Shown one piece after another: positions 17,616-28,554 of a DNA stretch of 64,000 bases. The DNA comes from CADCWN01 sp046328475. Lineage in GTDB: Bacteria > Chloroflexota > Chloroflexia > Thermomicrobiales > CADCWN01. Where the stretch lies: the NCBI GenBank assembly GCA_046328475.1, contig JAXLWN010000029.1:13986-77985 (forward strand), in the 5' to 3' direction. Within the stretch, counting starts at the first letter, position 1. Each line of letters starts with the position of its first letter. The position numbers and the translations under genes were made by a program. The notes beneath the pieces are model-generated. The model made no database searches. It worked only from the letters and a program-made list of their open reading frames with translations, and had not been told where the DNA came from.

Positions 17616-18148
17616 GCGTCGCCATCGTCCGCCACCGCCCCGCCGAACTCCAGGCGCACCACCTCGCGCTGGTCGCCGCCTTCGGTGTCGTCTTCGCGCT
17701 CGACACCTTCGAAGCCGCCAGCTACGTCGCCAGCCTCTACCGCCACACCACGCGCCCCGACTTCCGCTTCTTCGCCGCGCGCGACGGCGGCAAGCACGGG
17801 CCGCTGCTCGGCTTCGCCTACGGCTACACCAGCCTGCCCGGCCAGTGGTACCACGACTCGCTCGCGCCCGCCCTCGGCCCCGAGCAGACCGCGCGCTGGC
17901 TGACCGGGGCCTACGAGTTCGTCGAGTTCGGCGTCGTGCCCGAAGCGCGCTGTCGCGGCATCGGCTCGCGCCTCCACGATGCGGCCTTCGCCGGACTGCC
18001 CCACCGCGCCGCAATCCTCTCCACGCCGATGGACAACGCCGTCGCCATCGCCTTCTATCGCCGTCGCGGCTGGCAAACGCTGCTCGAAGACTTCATCTTC
18101 CCCGGCGGCAACCGGCCCTTCCTGATCATGGGCCGCACCCTGCCATGA
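17612..18148 (+). CDS. GNAT-family acetyltransferase
   Basis: This protein of 178 residues is translated from an ATG that overlaps the preceding stop. VEFGVVPEARCRGIGSRLHD gives the acetyl-CoA binding turn, and MDNAVAIAFYRRRGWQ is the typical final helix and strand. The long N-terminal part (LVAAFGVVFALDTFEAASYV) is less typical. Its substrate is unknown. It likely works with or beside the AAC(6')-like protein because the two are coupled. Confidence 0.8.
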   Translation: MSVAIVRHRPAELQAHHLALVAAFGVVFALDTFEAASYVASLYRHTTRPDFRFFAARDGGKHGPLLGFAYGYTSLPGQWYHDSLAPALGPEQTARWLTGAYEFVEFGVVPEARCRGIGSRLHDAAFAGLPHRAAILSTPMDNAVAIAFYRRRGWQTLLEDFIFPGGNRPFLIMGRTLP

Positions 18149-18253
18149 AACAGGTCCCCCGCGCATTGCGTTGATGCTATAGCACGTATCGTTCCGACCG
18201 ACGTGATACGATCCTGTCACGCCCAACCGGGGGCGAATGCGAGGGAGTGTGGT

Positions 18254-18907
18254 ATGAGCCAGGGGCCGAGCAAGATCCGCGTGCTGATCGCCGACGACCA
18301 CCCCGTCGTCCGCGAAGGGCTGGCCGCGATGCTCTCGCGCGAGCCGGATATCGACGTGGTCGGCGAGGCCCAGGATGGCCAGGAAGCCGTCGACCGCGCG
18401 GGCACCCTGAAGCCCAACGTCATCCTGATGGACCTGATGATGCCCAAAGTCGGCGGCGTGGACGCCATCCGCATGATCCGCGACCGCCATCCCGCCGTGC
18501 AGACCATCGTCCTGACCACCTACGGCGACGACGACTCGATCTTCCAGGGGATCGCCGCCGGTGCGCGTGGCTACCTGCTGAAGGACGCCCCGCGCGACGA
18601 ACTTTTCCGCGCGATCCGCGCCGTGGCGCGCGGCGAATCGCTCCTCCAGCCCGCCGTCGCCACCCGCCTGCTCGATCGCTTCACCCGCCCGAAGAACGAA
18701 GTGGCGCAGGAAACCCTCACCGAGCGCGAACTCGAAGTCCTGCGCCTCCTCTCCAAAGGCTCGGCCAACAAGCAAATCGGCGTCAGCCTCAAAATCAGCG
18801 AAAGCACCGTCAAAACCCACGTCGCCAACATCTTCCAGAAACTCAACGTCTCCGACCGCACCGAAGCCGTCACCGTCGCCCTCCAGCGCGGCCTCATCAA
18901 GCTCTGA
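18254..18907 (+). CDS. NarL/FixJ-type response regulator
   Basis: The protein has 217 residues. The receiver domain has ADDHPVVREG, the phosphoacceptor aspartate at 60 (VILMDLMMP) and the lysine loop YLLKDAP. A LuxR helix-turn-helix follows (LTERELEVLRLLSKG...SESTVKTHVANIFQKLNVSDR). All key residues are present, so it should be phosphorylated by a histidine kinase and bind DNA as a dimer. No kinase gene is next to it. ATG 18254 follows GAGGGAG. Upstream, CGTATC (18185) faces GATACG (18204), a possible operator. Confidence 0.92.
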   Translation: MSQGPSKIRVLIADDHPVVREGLAAMLSREPDIDVVGEAQDGQEAVDRAGTLKPNVILMDLMMPKVGGVDAIRMIRDRHPAVQTIVLTTYGDDDSIFQGIAAGARGYLLKDAPRDELFRAIRAVARGESLLQPAVATRLLDRFTRPKNEVAQETLTERELEVLRLLSKGSANKQIGVSLKISESTVKTHVANIFQKLNVSDRTEAVTVALQRGLIKL

Positions 18908-19040
18908 AGTGTTCAGTGCCAAGTGCCAAGTGCCAAGTGCCGAGTGCTCAGTGCCGAGTGCCGAGTGCCGAGTAGCTGGTGGCCGATACACTGGGCACTG
19001 AGCACTGGCACTGAGCACTTCACTCATCACTCAGCACTAC
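18907..19040. repeat. large heptamer repeat between two converging genes
   Basis: The region from the last base of the response-regulator stop to beyond the stop of the THUMP-like gene is almost wholly 7-mers. AAGTGCC/GAGTGCC/CAGTGCC units lie on the left, and GGCACTG, AGCACTG and ACTCAGC units on the right. The arms are complementary and form a long imperfect hairpin. The THUMP-like gene takes its last codons and TGA from the right arm. Confidence 0.8.
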
Positions 19041-20197
19041 TGCGTATGGCTTGCCCAACACCTGCGTCAGCGCCACAATCAACGCCCGCGCCCCGTCCCC
19101 CCGCAGTTGCCGCGCGAGCGCGTCCGTATCGAGTGGCGAACCGCGCTTCTTCACCGTCACGATCCCCGCATCAGCGCCCGCAGCGCGCGCTTCAGCCGTT
19201 TCAAGCCGAACGGGAACGACTCGATCACCCGGTAGGCCCGCGCGAACGGCGTCGCCACCGCCTGGTCCGCCGTCAGGTAGGCGATCTCCCGGTCGATCTT
19301 TGCCGCCCCCAGGTCGCGCGCCAGATGCTCCACCAACCCCGCCCGGATCACCGCCGGATCCGGCTCGTACAGCACCGCATCGGGCAGCGTGATCGGAATC
19401 CCCGACACTCCGCCATCCGCCGCCAGCGTCGCGCCCCCGGCAACACCGTCGCCCGCCGCGCGATCGTCCGCAGCGGCCCATACCAGAAGACCGCCTCCTT
19501 CAGCGTCCCCCCTCCGAGATGAACTCCACCTCCGCCTCGTCGGCGGGCGGGAAGAACTCCCGGTCGATCCCCGGCGACAATCCTTCACGCCCAGCGCGGG
19601 CACCACCCCGCGCCACGTCGCCACCAGCGACAGCGGCGGCTGATAGCCCTCGGGCGAGAAGATCCGCCGCCCCTCCGCCGTGCGCCGCCCCGGATCGCAA
19701 AAGAGCGCATCCGCGCGCGGCGTCGGCAACGCGGTCAAATCGGCGCACACCGGCAGCAACCGCCCCGCCACGCCATACGCCCGCGCATTCTCCCGCGCCA
19801 GCGCCAGCCGCAGCAGATCGCGGTCAACCGCCAGCACCGAATGCCCCGCCGCCAGCGCGAGCGCTATCCCCACCGATGCCGCACGCCAGATCCGCCACCA
19901 CCCCGAACGGCGCGAAGCGCCGCGCCCGGTAGCGCGCGATCCCCTCGCCCGTTGCCTGCTCCAACCCATCGCGCGAAAAGTACATCTCCGCCGCCTGGGC
20001 GAACTTCCCCCCGCCTTCGCCCTGCGCCGCAGCGTCGCCTGATCGAACGCTGCCGCCGCCAGCGGCACCGGAAACCGCGCCCGCAACCGCGTCAGCGCCG
20101 CCAGATCCGTCGTTCCATCGCGCAGCAGCGCCTCGGCCGCCGCCAGCGCCGCCTGCCCCGTCCCCGTCAGCAGCGCCCGAAACGTCGCCAGATCCAA
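19020..20197 (-). CDS. THUMP-like class I SAM-dependent methyltransferase, frameshifted
   Basis: Joining frames gives a protein of roughly 390 residues. It has KFAQAAEMYFSRDGLEQATG, VVADLACGIGGDSIALA as SAM-binding loop, ALFCDPGRRTAEGRRIF, and a C-terminal part VTVKKRGSPLDTDALARQLRGDGARALIVALT. This fits the THUMP-like methyltransferase family found in Actinobacteria and Chloroflexota, with probable RNA modification. Breaks lie near 20035, 19875, 19590, 19490 and 19170. The natural end cannot be seen because the last four residues and stop fall in a heptamer repeat. ATG 20197 has no strong ribosome site. Confidence 0.7.
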
Positions 20198-20230
20198 CAG
20201 CCCATCCTCTGCTCAGCACCCATCCCCCTC

Positions 20231-20350
20231 TCCTCGCGTGAGAGGGGGTGCCGCCGCAGGCGGCGGGGGTGAGGTCATCGCCCGTTCGCCCGTTCGCCCG
20301 TTCGTACTTCGTCCTTACTCAGCACTCAGCACTCAGCACTGAGCACTACT
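20231..20350. repeat. GC hairpin repeat, 8-mer and 7-mer arrays
   Basis: A GCCGCCGCAGGCGGCGGGGG hairpin at 20231-20278 is followed by three CGCCCGTT 8-mers (20278-20303). Then come CTCAGCA 7-mers to 20350, running into the stop codon of the enolase-type gene. Confidence 0.75.
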
Positions 20351-21560
20351 CCGACACCTGCACCGTCACATCCTCCCGCTCCGTGAACCCCGGCTGTAGC
20401 CGTGTTCCCAGCCCCGGTCCGGACGGTGCCGCGACATACCCATGGTCGATCGGCGGCAACTCCGTCAGCACATCCTGGTACCAGCCGTGATAGTAGGCCC
20501 GCACCCCCTCCTGGATCATCGCATTCGGCGCGGCCAGACAGAGGTGCGTCCCCGCCGTGTAGACCACCGGCCCGGTGCAGTCGTGCGGCGCGACCGGGCG
20601 ATGGTACGCCGCCGCGAGTGCCGCGATATCGCGCGACGCCGTGATCCCGCCGACCCAGCCCGGATCGAGCATCACGATCCCCACCGCCCGCTTCTCCAGC
20701 AGTTCGCGGAAGGCATAGATGCTGCTCAGCGTCTCCGAGGCCGTCGTCGGCACCCGCGTGCTCCTGGCGAACTCCGCCAGCGCGTCGAGATTGTCCATCC
20801 GGATCGGATCCTCGTACCACATCGGCCGGATCTCCTCCAGCGCCTCCGCAATCCGGATCGCGCTCGGCAGGTTCCAGCGCGAGTGCAGCTCGACCGCGAT
20901 CTCCATCTTCATCCCGACCGCCTCGCGGATCTGCCGGAACGGCTTCATCCCCTCCTCGATCTGCGTCGGTGTGATGTACTGCCCGTTCGTCGCATCCGCA
21001 AATTGGTCGAACGGCCAGATCTTCATCGCCGTGATGTTCATCTCCAGCAGCGACCGCGCCACATCCGCCGCGCGCCCCTCATTCTGCCAGGCGATCAGAT
21101 CCTCATACGGCCCCTCGTGGTCCCCCAGCCCCCACGACGCCGAGAACCCCGCCCCCGCCGGCGCGCTCTTGTAGACGTTGTAGCCGTACCCCGCGCAGGT
21201 GTTGTAAATCCGAATCGTCTCCCGCACCGGGCCACCCAGGCAGGCATAGATCGGCTGCCCGACGGCCTGCCCGTGCAGATCCCAGAGCGCGATATCGATC
21301 GCCGACAGCCCCTTCGCCTCCGCCCCCATCGCCTTGAACGTCATCCCATTGTCGAGCGTATCGTGGTGCCGCTTCACCGCGCGCGGATCCTTCCCCAGCA
21401 GGTATGGCGCGGCCATCTGGTGGACATACCCCGCGATCGCATCCGTCCCCCGGAACGACTCCCCGAGCCCCACCAACCCCTCGTCCGTGTGAATCTGCAC
21501 CCAGATCAGGTTCGGATACCTCGGCGTCGTGATCGTCTCAATCCGCGTGATCTTCACCAT
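20346..21560 (-). CDS. Mandelate racemase/muconate lactonizing enzyme family protein (acid-sugar dehydratase type)
   Basis: The protein has 404 residues with an enolase-superfamily capping domain and barrel. Likely metal ligands are in AVELHSRW, MWYEDPIRM and TTASETLSS, and a histidine lies in APHDCTGPVV. The MKIWPFDQFAD stretch resembles acid-sugar dehydratases such as galactonate or altronate/mannonate-type enzymes. The exact substrate is not readable. ATG 21560 is chosen for the GGAGGGG ahead of it. The stop TAG is immediately followed by TGCTCAG/TGCTGAG heptamers. A second mannonate-type dehydratase lies at 38546-39530. Confidence 0.85.
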   Translation of the reverse strand: MVKITRIETITTPRYPNLIWVQIHTDEGLVGLGESFRGTDAIAGYVHQMAAPYLLGKDPRAVKRHHDTLDNGMTFKAMGAEAKGLSAIDIALWDLHGQAVGQPIYACLGGPVRETIRIYNTCAGYGYNVYKSAPAGAGFSASWGLGDHEGPYEDLIAWQNEGRAADVARSLLEMNITAMKIWPFDQFADATNGQYITPTQIEEGMKPFRQIREAVGMKMEIAVELHSRWNLPSAIRIAEALEEIRPMWYEDPIRMDNLDALAEFARSTRVPTTASETLSSIYAFRELLEKRAVGIVMLDPGWVGGITASRDIAALAAAYHRPVAPHDCTGPVVYTAGTHLCLAAPNAMIQEGVRAYYHGWYQDVLTELPPIDHGYVAAPSGPGLGTRLQPGFTEREDVTVQVSE

Positions 21561-21923
21561 CCCCTCCAATCCTTCAGCGCAACGCACCCAACTCTCTTGC
21601 CATGTCTCACACGTTAGGCCACCCGGCCGATGAGCCACCCCCGAGTCCGCGCAGGCGGGCTTCGCGGCGAGCCGCAGCGAACCCTCAGCCCAAGTCTTTA
21701 GGCTTTGGGCCTCCCGCGTCGGGCAACGGTCTACCCACCCACCGCGCCCACCACACCAGCGCCCCGCGAGTCTACCAGAGCCACACCGCGTGGGACGAAT
21801 ATCGCGCCAGGGGGGTACCTACGGGGCATGTTCCCTTCCCCGGCCACCGCGTACAGTGAACGATAGCGGAATAGCACCGCCCTGTCGTGGTGCCAGATTC
21901 CCGGCCCGGACCTGACGCCGAAC
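21561..21923. other. intergenic region with a two-hairpin repeat
   Basis: The gap holds one copy (21645-21712) of the repeat built from CCGCGCAGGCGGGCTTCGCG and AGCCCAAGTCTTTAGGCTTTGGG. Other copies are at about 29320, 40695, 49050, 50005 and 52745. Between it and the next gene, TACAGT at 21851 is a possible -10 box. No gene is seen. Confidence 0.5.
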
Positions 21924-21932
21924 GTGAGGACG

Positions 21933-24900
21933 ATGCTCTCCCGACCATCTCGCAACATCTGGTCGGCCTACTTCCTGCTTGGCCTGCTCGCGACAGCGGG
22001 CTATTTCGCCTTGCCCTCGGCCGGCGCGCAAACCGGCGCCTACAACCTCATCGGCCTCTCCGCAGTGGTTGCCTCCGTGCTGGGCCTCTGGTGGCATCGC
22101 CCCACCCCCCGCACTCCCTGGATCCTGATCGCACTGGGCCACGCCCTCGCCGTCAACGGCGACCTCGTCTGGACCTACGACAAGACCGTTCGCGGGATCC
22201 CGACGCCCTTCCCCTCGCTCGCCGACGCGCTCTACCTCGGCGGCACCGGGCTGCTCTGCGTCGGGGTGCTGCTCCTGGCCCACGCCCACGCCGGTGGTCG
22301 CGACTACGCCGCCCTGATCGACACCGCCAGCCTCGCCATCGGCGGCGGCCTCATCCTCTGGACGTTCGTCATCAACCCGCAGTGGGACAACACCGCCCGC
22401 CCGCTGCTGGATCGCCTCGTTGCCACCGCCTACCCGGCCCTCGACGTGCTGGTCCTCGCCGCCGCCCTGCGCGTCGTCCTGGTGGCGGGCGGGCGCACCG
22501 TCGCGCTGCGGCTCCTCATCGCCGCGCTGGGACTCCTCTGCGCCTCGAACATCGCCTACGCCGTCCTCCTGGCGCAGGATCGCTACTATCCCGGCCACCC
22601 GATCACCGTCGGCTGGCTACTCGCCTATGTCTTCAGCGGCGCGTTGACCCTGCACCCCTCGATGCGCACCCGCCCCGGCGCGGCGGCCAGCACAACGGCC
22701 GAGCTACCGCGTCGGCGATTGGCCTTGTTGGCGCTCGCCGCGCTCACCGGCCCGGCGCTCCTGGCCTTCCAGGCCGCGCGCCACGCCGACATCGACGTAC
22801 CCGTGATCGTCGCCGCCTCGGCCGCCCTCTTCTTGCTCGCGCTCGGTCGCCTGCACCTGCTCGCCTCCGCCGTGCGTCAGCGCGAGGCGCGCTTTCGTGC
22901 CCTCGTGCAACACGCGGCCGACGGCGTAGCAATCGTCGCCGCCGATGGCCGCACGCTCTACCACAGTCCGGCCTTCGCCACGATCCTCGGGCACTCCCCG
23001 GAGAAATCGCTGGGACTCGACGCCTTCGCGCGCATCCACCCCGACGACCTCGCCACCGCCCGCCAACTCTTCCGCAACCTCCTGCATGATCCGGGCGGCA
23101 CCCACGTTCGCGACCTTCGCGTCGGCCATGCCGACGGCACCTGGCGCGTGCTGGAGGTGCGCGGCACCAACCTGCTCGCCGAACCGGCGGTCGGCGGCAT
23201 CGTCATCAACTATCGCGACATCACGGAGCGGGCCAGCGCCGACGCCGAGCGCCGGGCGAGCGAACGTCGGCTGCGGGCGCAGTTCGAAGGTTTTCCGCTC
23301 GCCACGATGACCTGGCGGCGCACGGAGAGTGACTTCGTGCTCGTCGACTACAACGCCGCCGCCATCCTGCTCACGAGCGGCAAGATCGAAACCATGCTCG
23401 GCACCAGCTGTCGGGCCTTCAACCACTCCCGCCCCGAGGTGTTGGCCGATTTCGAACAGTGCCACACCGAACGCGCCACGCTCCACCGGGAGTACACGCA
23501 ACCCGTGGCCAGCACGGGCCTGCCTCGCCACTTCTCCGTCACCTACGCCTTCGTCCCACCCGATTTGGTCATGGCGCACACCGAGGATATCACCGAGCGC
23601 ATCCAGGCGCAGGAAGCCCTCCGCGCGAGCGAGGAGCGTTTCCGCCTGCTCGCGGAGAACGCCGACGATCTCATCTTCCGCTACCGGCTGCTGCCGACGC
23701 GCGGCTTCGAATACGTCAGCCCCGCCTCGCTCAAGCTGGGCGGCTACACCCCCGAAGAACACTACGCCGACCCCGACTTCCTGCTGCGCATCATCCACCC
23801 CGATGACCGCGAGACCTTCCTGGCGCAATTCACGTCCGGGGGGCACGGCGACAGCACCATGCGCTGGATCCGCAAGGATGGCGCGGTCATCGCCACCGAG
23901 CAGCGCGTCACCCCGATCGTCGATGCGGCCGGTCGCCTCGTCGCCATCGAAGGCATCGTGCGCGACGTCACCGCCCGCAAGGCCGCCGAGGCGGCGCTGC
24001 GCGAGGAAGAGCGCCGTTCGCGCGAACTCTCCGTCGCCGCGCAGCGCCAGGCGCGCGAACTCGCGCTGCTGGACCAGGTCCGCACCGCCCTGGCGAGCGA
24101 ACTCGACCCGGCGGGCATCCACCGGGCCATCGTCGAAGCCACCGCCGAGGCCTTCCCCCACACCAGTGTCTCGCTCTATCTGCTGGAGGGCGATCACCTG
24201 GTGCTGCAGCAAATCACCGGCGCGTCGAACGACCAGTTCCTGCGCCTCCCGCTCGACCGTGGGGTCATCGGACGCGCGGGGCGCACCGGGCAGCCGGTTC
24301 TGCTGGAGGATGTCGACACCGACCCGGACTACCTCCGCGCCCACCCCACGACCGTCTCGGAAGCCTGCATACCCCTCGTGGATGAAGGGCGGGTCATCGG
24401 CGTCCTCAACGCCGAGAGCGCCGACGGCGTGCGCCTGAGGCAGGACGATCTGCGCCTGCTGGTAGCGATCGGCCATCACACCAGCACCGCGCTCGTGCGC
24501 GCCCGCCTCTATTCCGAAGCCCGCGCCAGCGCCGCGCGCCTCGCCAACGCCCAGGCCATCGTCCACCTCGGCAGCTGGGAGTACGACATCCCCACCGGCG
24601 AATTGCGCTGGTCCGACGAGGTCTTCCGCATCGGCGGCTACCCCCCACAGGCCTTCGTCCCCACACCCGAGCGCATGATGACCATCGTCCACCCCGACGA
24701 CCGCGACCGCGTGCGGCGGGCCTACCAGGCCTCGCTGGAGGGTGCGCCCTACGACGTGGACCACCGGATCGTGCGCCCCGATGGCGAGGTGCGCGTCGTC
24801 CACCAGCAGGCCGAATGTGTCTTCGACGCGTCGGGGCGACCGCTCAAGCGCGTCGGGGTCGTGCAGGACATCACCGAGCGGCGCTCGCTGGAAGCGCGGC

Positions 24901-26341
24901 TCGAGCACCAGGCCTTCCACGACCCCCTCACCGGGCTCCCCAACCGCGCGCTCCTCCGCGACCGCCTCGGCCAGGCCCTGGTCCGCGCCGGGCGTGGCGA
25001 ACATGGCACCTGCGCCGTGCTGCTGCTCGATCTCGACCGCTTCAAGACGATCAACGACAGCCTGGGGCACGCCGCCGGCGACCGCCTCCTCGTCGCGGCG
25101 ACCGCCCGCCTGCGCGCGGTCTTGCGCGACGCGGATACGCTCGCCCGCCTCGGCGGCGACGAGTTTGTCGTCTTGCTGGAGGACGTGGCCGATCTGGCGG
25201 AGGCCCTGCGGGTCGCCGACCGGCTGCACGCGGCGCTCGACACCCCGCTCATCGTCGAGGATCGCGCGCTCTTCACCACCGCCAGCATCGGCGTCGCGCT
25301 CCGCTCCGGCCCCGAGGATGGCCCCGAGGATCTGCTGCGTTTCGCCGATGTGGCGCTCTACCGGGCGAAAGAAGTGGGCCGCGCCTGCACCGAGGCTTTC
25401 TACCCGGGGATGAGCGCCGCCACGCTGGAACGCCTGGACCTGGAACACGACCTGCGACTGGCCCTGGAACGCGACGAACTCGTCGCCTACTACCAGCCGA
25501 AAGTGGACCTGACCACCGGGATGGTCTCCGGCCTGGAGGCGCTGGTGCGCTGGCGTCATCCCGAGCGCGGCCTGGTGTCACCGGGCGAATTCATCCCCCT
25601 GGCCGAAGAGACCGGGCTGATCTCGCCGATCGGGCGCTGGATGCTGGCCGAAGCCTGTCGCCAGCTCGTCACCTGGCAGTCCGAACTCCCCGGCCGCGCC
25701 GCGCCGTTCGTCTCGGTCAACCTCTCGGCGCGGCAATTTCGCAACCCCGATCTGGTGGCGGAAGTCGCCGCCGTGCTGGCGGCGACCGGCCTTCCCCGCG
25801 CCTCCTCACCCTGGAGGTCACGGAGACGGTGGCGATGGCCCGCCCGGAGGCGGGCGTCGCGACCCTGCGCGCCCTGAAGGCGCTCGGCGTGCGGCTGGCG
25901 CTCGACGACTTCGGCACCGGCTACTCCTCCCTCGCCTATTTGCAGCAGCTGCCGGTGGATGGTCTGAAGATCGACCGCGCCTTCTTCCGCCCCGGCGAGC
26001 GGAACCGCGTCATTGTCCGCGCCGTGGCCGACCTCGGCCGTGGCCTCGGCCTCGATGTCATCGCCGAGGGCCTGGAAACGCCCGAACAGGTCGCCTGGGC
26101 CCGCGAAGTCGGCTGCAACCGCGGCCAGGGCTTCTACTTCTCCGCCCCGTCCCCGCCGAAGATCGCAGCCCGCTGGTCCTCGGCCTCACCTTCGACCTCC
26201 CCGAACTCGTCCCCACCACCCGGCCCCCCTCCCCACCCCCATCCGCCGCCCCCGCTAACCCCCTCCCTCCCCGCTCCTGCGAGAGCGGGTGGCCGCCGCA
26301 GCGGCCGGGTGCGGTCGTCCCCTCATCACTCGTCACCTTAA
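21933..26341 (+). CDS. Membrane-anchored PAS/GAF/GGDEF/EAL cyclic di-GMP protein, frameshifted near the EAL end
   Basis: This very large protein (about 1,470 residues) starts with seven or eight hydrophobic segments (residues 10-310), probably a membrane sensor. Four PAS modules and a GAF domain follow, then GGDEF (LARLGGDEFVVLL) and EAL (LEALVRWRHPERG). An intact active-site GGDEF and an EAL signature suggest a bifunctional cyclase/phosphodiesterase, or one regulating the other. One base is lost near 25800; the EAL continues as LTLEVTETVAMARPEAG, LALDDFGTGYSSLAYL, LKIDRAFF, VIAEGLETPEQ. The annotated end lies in a proline-rich tail and repeats and is unsure. ATG 21933 follows GAGG; GTG 21924 is an alternative. 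Confidence 0.85.
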
Positions 26342-26399
26342 CTTTGAACTCGTTACTCCTCGTCCACTCAGCACTCACGACTCACGACTCACGACTCGC
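26271..26399. repeat. GC hairpin repeat and CACGACT heptamer array
   Basis: A GGCCGCCGCAGCGGCCGGG hairpin (26275-26310) is followed by ACTCGTC/ACTCGTT units. Then come GCACTCA and three ACGACTC units ending at 26399. The end of the EAL gene frame runs through this region. Confidence 0.7.
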
Positions 26400-26440
26400 C
26401 CCGGTACAGAAGGCCCGCACCGATCGCGCCATTCGGGGCA

Positions 26441-26469
26441 TTGGCTCGCCCCTGCTCTCCCGCTACGAT
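26441..26469 (+). promoter_or_regulatory. promoter of the HD-GYP gene
   Basis: TTGGCT (26441-26446) and TACGAT (26464-26469) are 17 bases apart, giving a leader of about 45 bases to GTG 26521. This supports that start over the upstream in-frame ATG at 26344. Confidence 0.5.
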
Positions 26470-26520
26470 AACGAGAGTGCGGGACCGTACCCGCCGTTTG
26501 ATCGCCGTGCGGGGAGCATC

Positions 26521-28554
26521 GTGGCGACCGAGAAGGCAACAGCAGAGTCGCGCGCAACGTTGCGCTTGCAGCGTCGCTACGCCGCGCTTGAACTGATCCT
26601 CGCTGCCCTCGTCTCCGACAACGATCTCGAGCAGACGCTCGCGGCAATCGCCGCCGCGACCGCCACCGCCATCGCCGCCGATCGCGCCTGGTGTACCCTC
26701 CAGAACGGCCCCCACGATCCCGCAGCACCCGCGCCAGCCGACGCAGACGCGCTCGCGCTCACTCTGCCCCTGCTGCACGCCGATCACGCCCTCGGCGCAT
26801 TCCACCTCCTGCGCCATCGCCCCGCCCACCCCTTCTCCGCCGACGACATCGCCTTCGCGCGCGAAATCGCCGCGCGAGCGAGCATCGCGATCGAACGGGC
26901 GCACCGCGACGCCGAGGCCCGCCGCCGCGTGGAGCGCGCCGAGGCCCTGCGCGAGATCGGGCGCGTCCTCAGCGCCGAACTCGACTTCGACCGCTTCCAC
27001 ACCGTCGCCCAGGAGCAGGTCGCCCGCATCATCGACCACGGCAGTTGCTGGCTCGCGCTCTGGGACGAAGCCGCCGACGAACTCGATTGCCGCTTCTACA
27101 TGGCCGACGGTGTCCACCGGCCCGACATGCAGCGCCGCCTCAAGCGCGGCACCGGCCTCGCCTGGGTCCTGGTGGACGAGCGCAAGACCCTCAACACCCC
27201 CGACTACGTCGCCGAATGCCAGCGCCGCACTCTGCAGGCCACCAACTACAGCGCCGCGCCCCGCATCGCCACCAACCCCTGGCTCGGCGTCCCCCTCCTG
27301 GCGGGCGGGCGGCTGGTCGGGGTCATGGCCGTGCAGCGGCTCGGGCGCGCCTTCAGCGACGAAGAAGCCGCCACGCTGGAACTCCTCGCCGGGCAGATCG
27401 CCGCCCCGCTGGAGAACGCCCGCCTCTTCGCCGAGGCCCGGCAACTCGCCACCTGCGACCCCCTGACCGGCCTCGCCAACCACCGCGCCCTGCACGAGCG
27501 GATCGACGCCGAACTGGCGCATGCCGTTGCCACCGATCAATCCTTCGCGGTGATCATGGCCGACCTCGACAACTTCAAGCTCTTCAACGACACCTACGGC
27601 CACCCGGTCGGCGACCAGGTCCTCCGCATCGTCTCCGAAGCTCTGCGCGCCGAGGCTGGCCCGTTCGATAGCGTCGGGCGCTACGGCGGCGACGAATTCC
27701 TGGTCATCCTCCCCGCCACCGACGCGGTCGGCGCGCTCACCTACGTCGATCGCGTCCGCGAACGCCTCGCGCGCCACCACCCCGAACTCGGCGAGACCAG
27801 CGCCATCCCGCTCGCCCTCAGCAGCGGGATTGCCGTCTATCCGACCGACACGCGCCAGCGCAACGACCTCGTCGCCCTCGCCGACAGCGCCCTCTACACC
27901 AGCAAGCGCGGCGGCGGGCGCACCGTCGTCAGCGCCGGGGGCCACGCCGCCACGCTCGACCTCGCCGCGCACACCGGCTTCGGCGTCGTCGAAGGGCTCG
28001 TCCTCGCCGTGGATGCCAAGGATCAATACACCGTCGCCCACAGCGCCGTCGTCGCCGACACCGCCGCGCTGCTCGGCGAACTCCTTGGCCTGCCCGAGCG
28101 CGATGTCTCCATCCTGCGCACCGCCGGGCTGCTGCACGATGTCGGCAAGGTCAGCATCCCCGACCGCATCCTCCGCAAACCCGCCCGCCTCACCAAAGAG
28201 GAGTGGCAGGTGATGCGCCAGCACGTCGAATTCGGCGAGTTAATCATCCGTGGCGTCCCCAGCCTGAACGACATCCTCGAACCGGTGATGCACCACCACG
28301 AGCGCTGGGACGGCAAGGGTTACCCGCGCGGCCTCGCCGGCGAAGATGTTCCCCTCCTCGGTCGCATCATGATCGTCGCCGACGCCTACAGCGCCATGAC
28401 CCTCGACCGCCCCTACCGGCGCGGCCTCAGCATCCCCGACGCCCTCGCCGAACTCCGCGCCGGTGCCAGCACCCAGTTCGATCCCACCCTCGTCGCCACC
28501 CTCTGCGACGCCCTCGAACAAGACCTCCCCTACTCCCTCCGCGCCGCCTCCTGA
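26521..28554 (+). CDS. GAF-GAF-GGDEF-HD-GYP cyclic di-GMP protein
   Basis: The protein has 677 residues. Two GAF domains (about 20-140 and 150-300) precede GGDEF (signature at residue 389, RYGGDEFLVILP). An HD-GYP phosphodiesterase domain follows, with HDVGKVSIPDRIL (HD at 539-540) and HHERWDGKGYPRGL (GYP from 600). Both catalytic signatures are intact, so it could both make and hydrolyse cyclic di-GMP. GTG 26521, with GGGGA upstream, is preferred because the longer ORF would include a heptamer repeat and the promoter. It is adjacent to and codirectional with the EAL protein, a likely signalling pair. Confidence 0.88.
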   Translation: MATEKATAESRATLRLQRRYAALELILAALVSDNDLEQTLAAIAAATATAIAADRAWCTLQNGPHDPAAPAPADADALALTLPLLHADHALGAFHLLRHRPAHPFSADDIAFAREIAARASIAIERAHRDAEARRRVERAEALREIGRVLSAELDFDRFHTVAQEQVARIIDHGSCWLALWDEAADELDCRFYMADGVHRPDMQRRLKRGTGLAWVLVDERKTLNTPDYVAECQRRTLQATNYSAAPRIATNPWLGVPLLAGGRLVGVMAVQRLGRAFSDEEAATLELLAGQIAAPLENARLFAEARQLATCDPLTGLANHRALHERIDAELAHAVATDQSFAVIMADLDNFKLFNDTYGHPVGDQVLRIVSEALRAEAGPFDSVGRYGGDEFLVILPATDAVGALTYVDRVRERLARHHPELGETSAIPLALSSGIAVYPTDTRQRNDLVALADSALYTSKRGGGRTVVSAGGHAATLDLAAHTGFGVVEGLVLAVDAKDQYTVAHSAVVADTAALLGELLGLPERDVSILRTAGLLHDVGKVSIPDRILRKPARLTKEEWQVMRQHVEFGELIIRGVPSLNDILEPVMHHHERWDGKGYPRGLAGEDVPLLGRIMIVADAYSAMTLDRPYRRGLSIPDALAELRAGASTQFDPTLVATLCDALEQDLPYSLRAAS

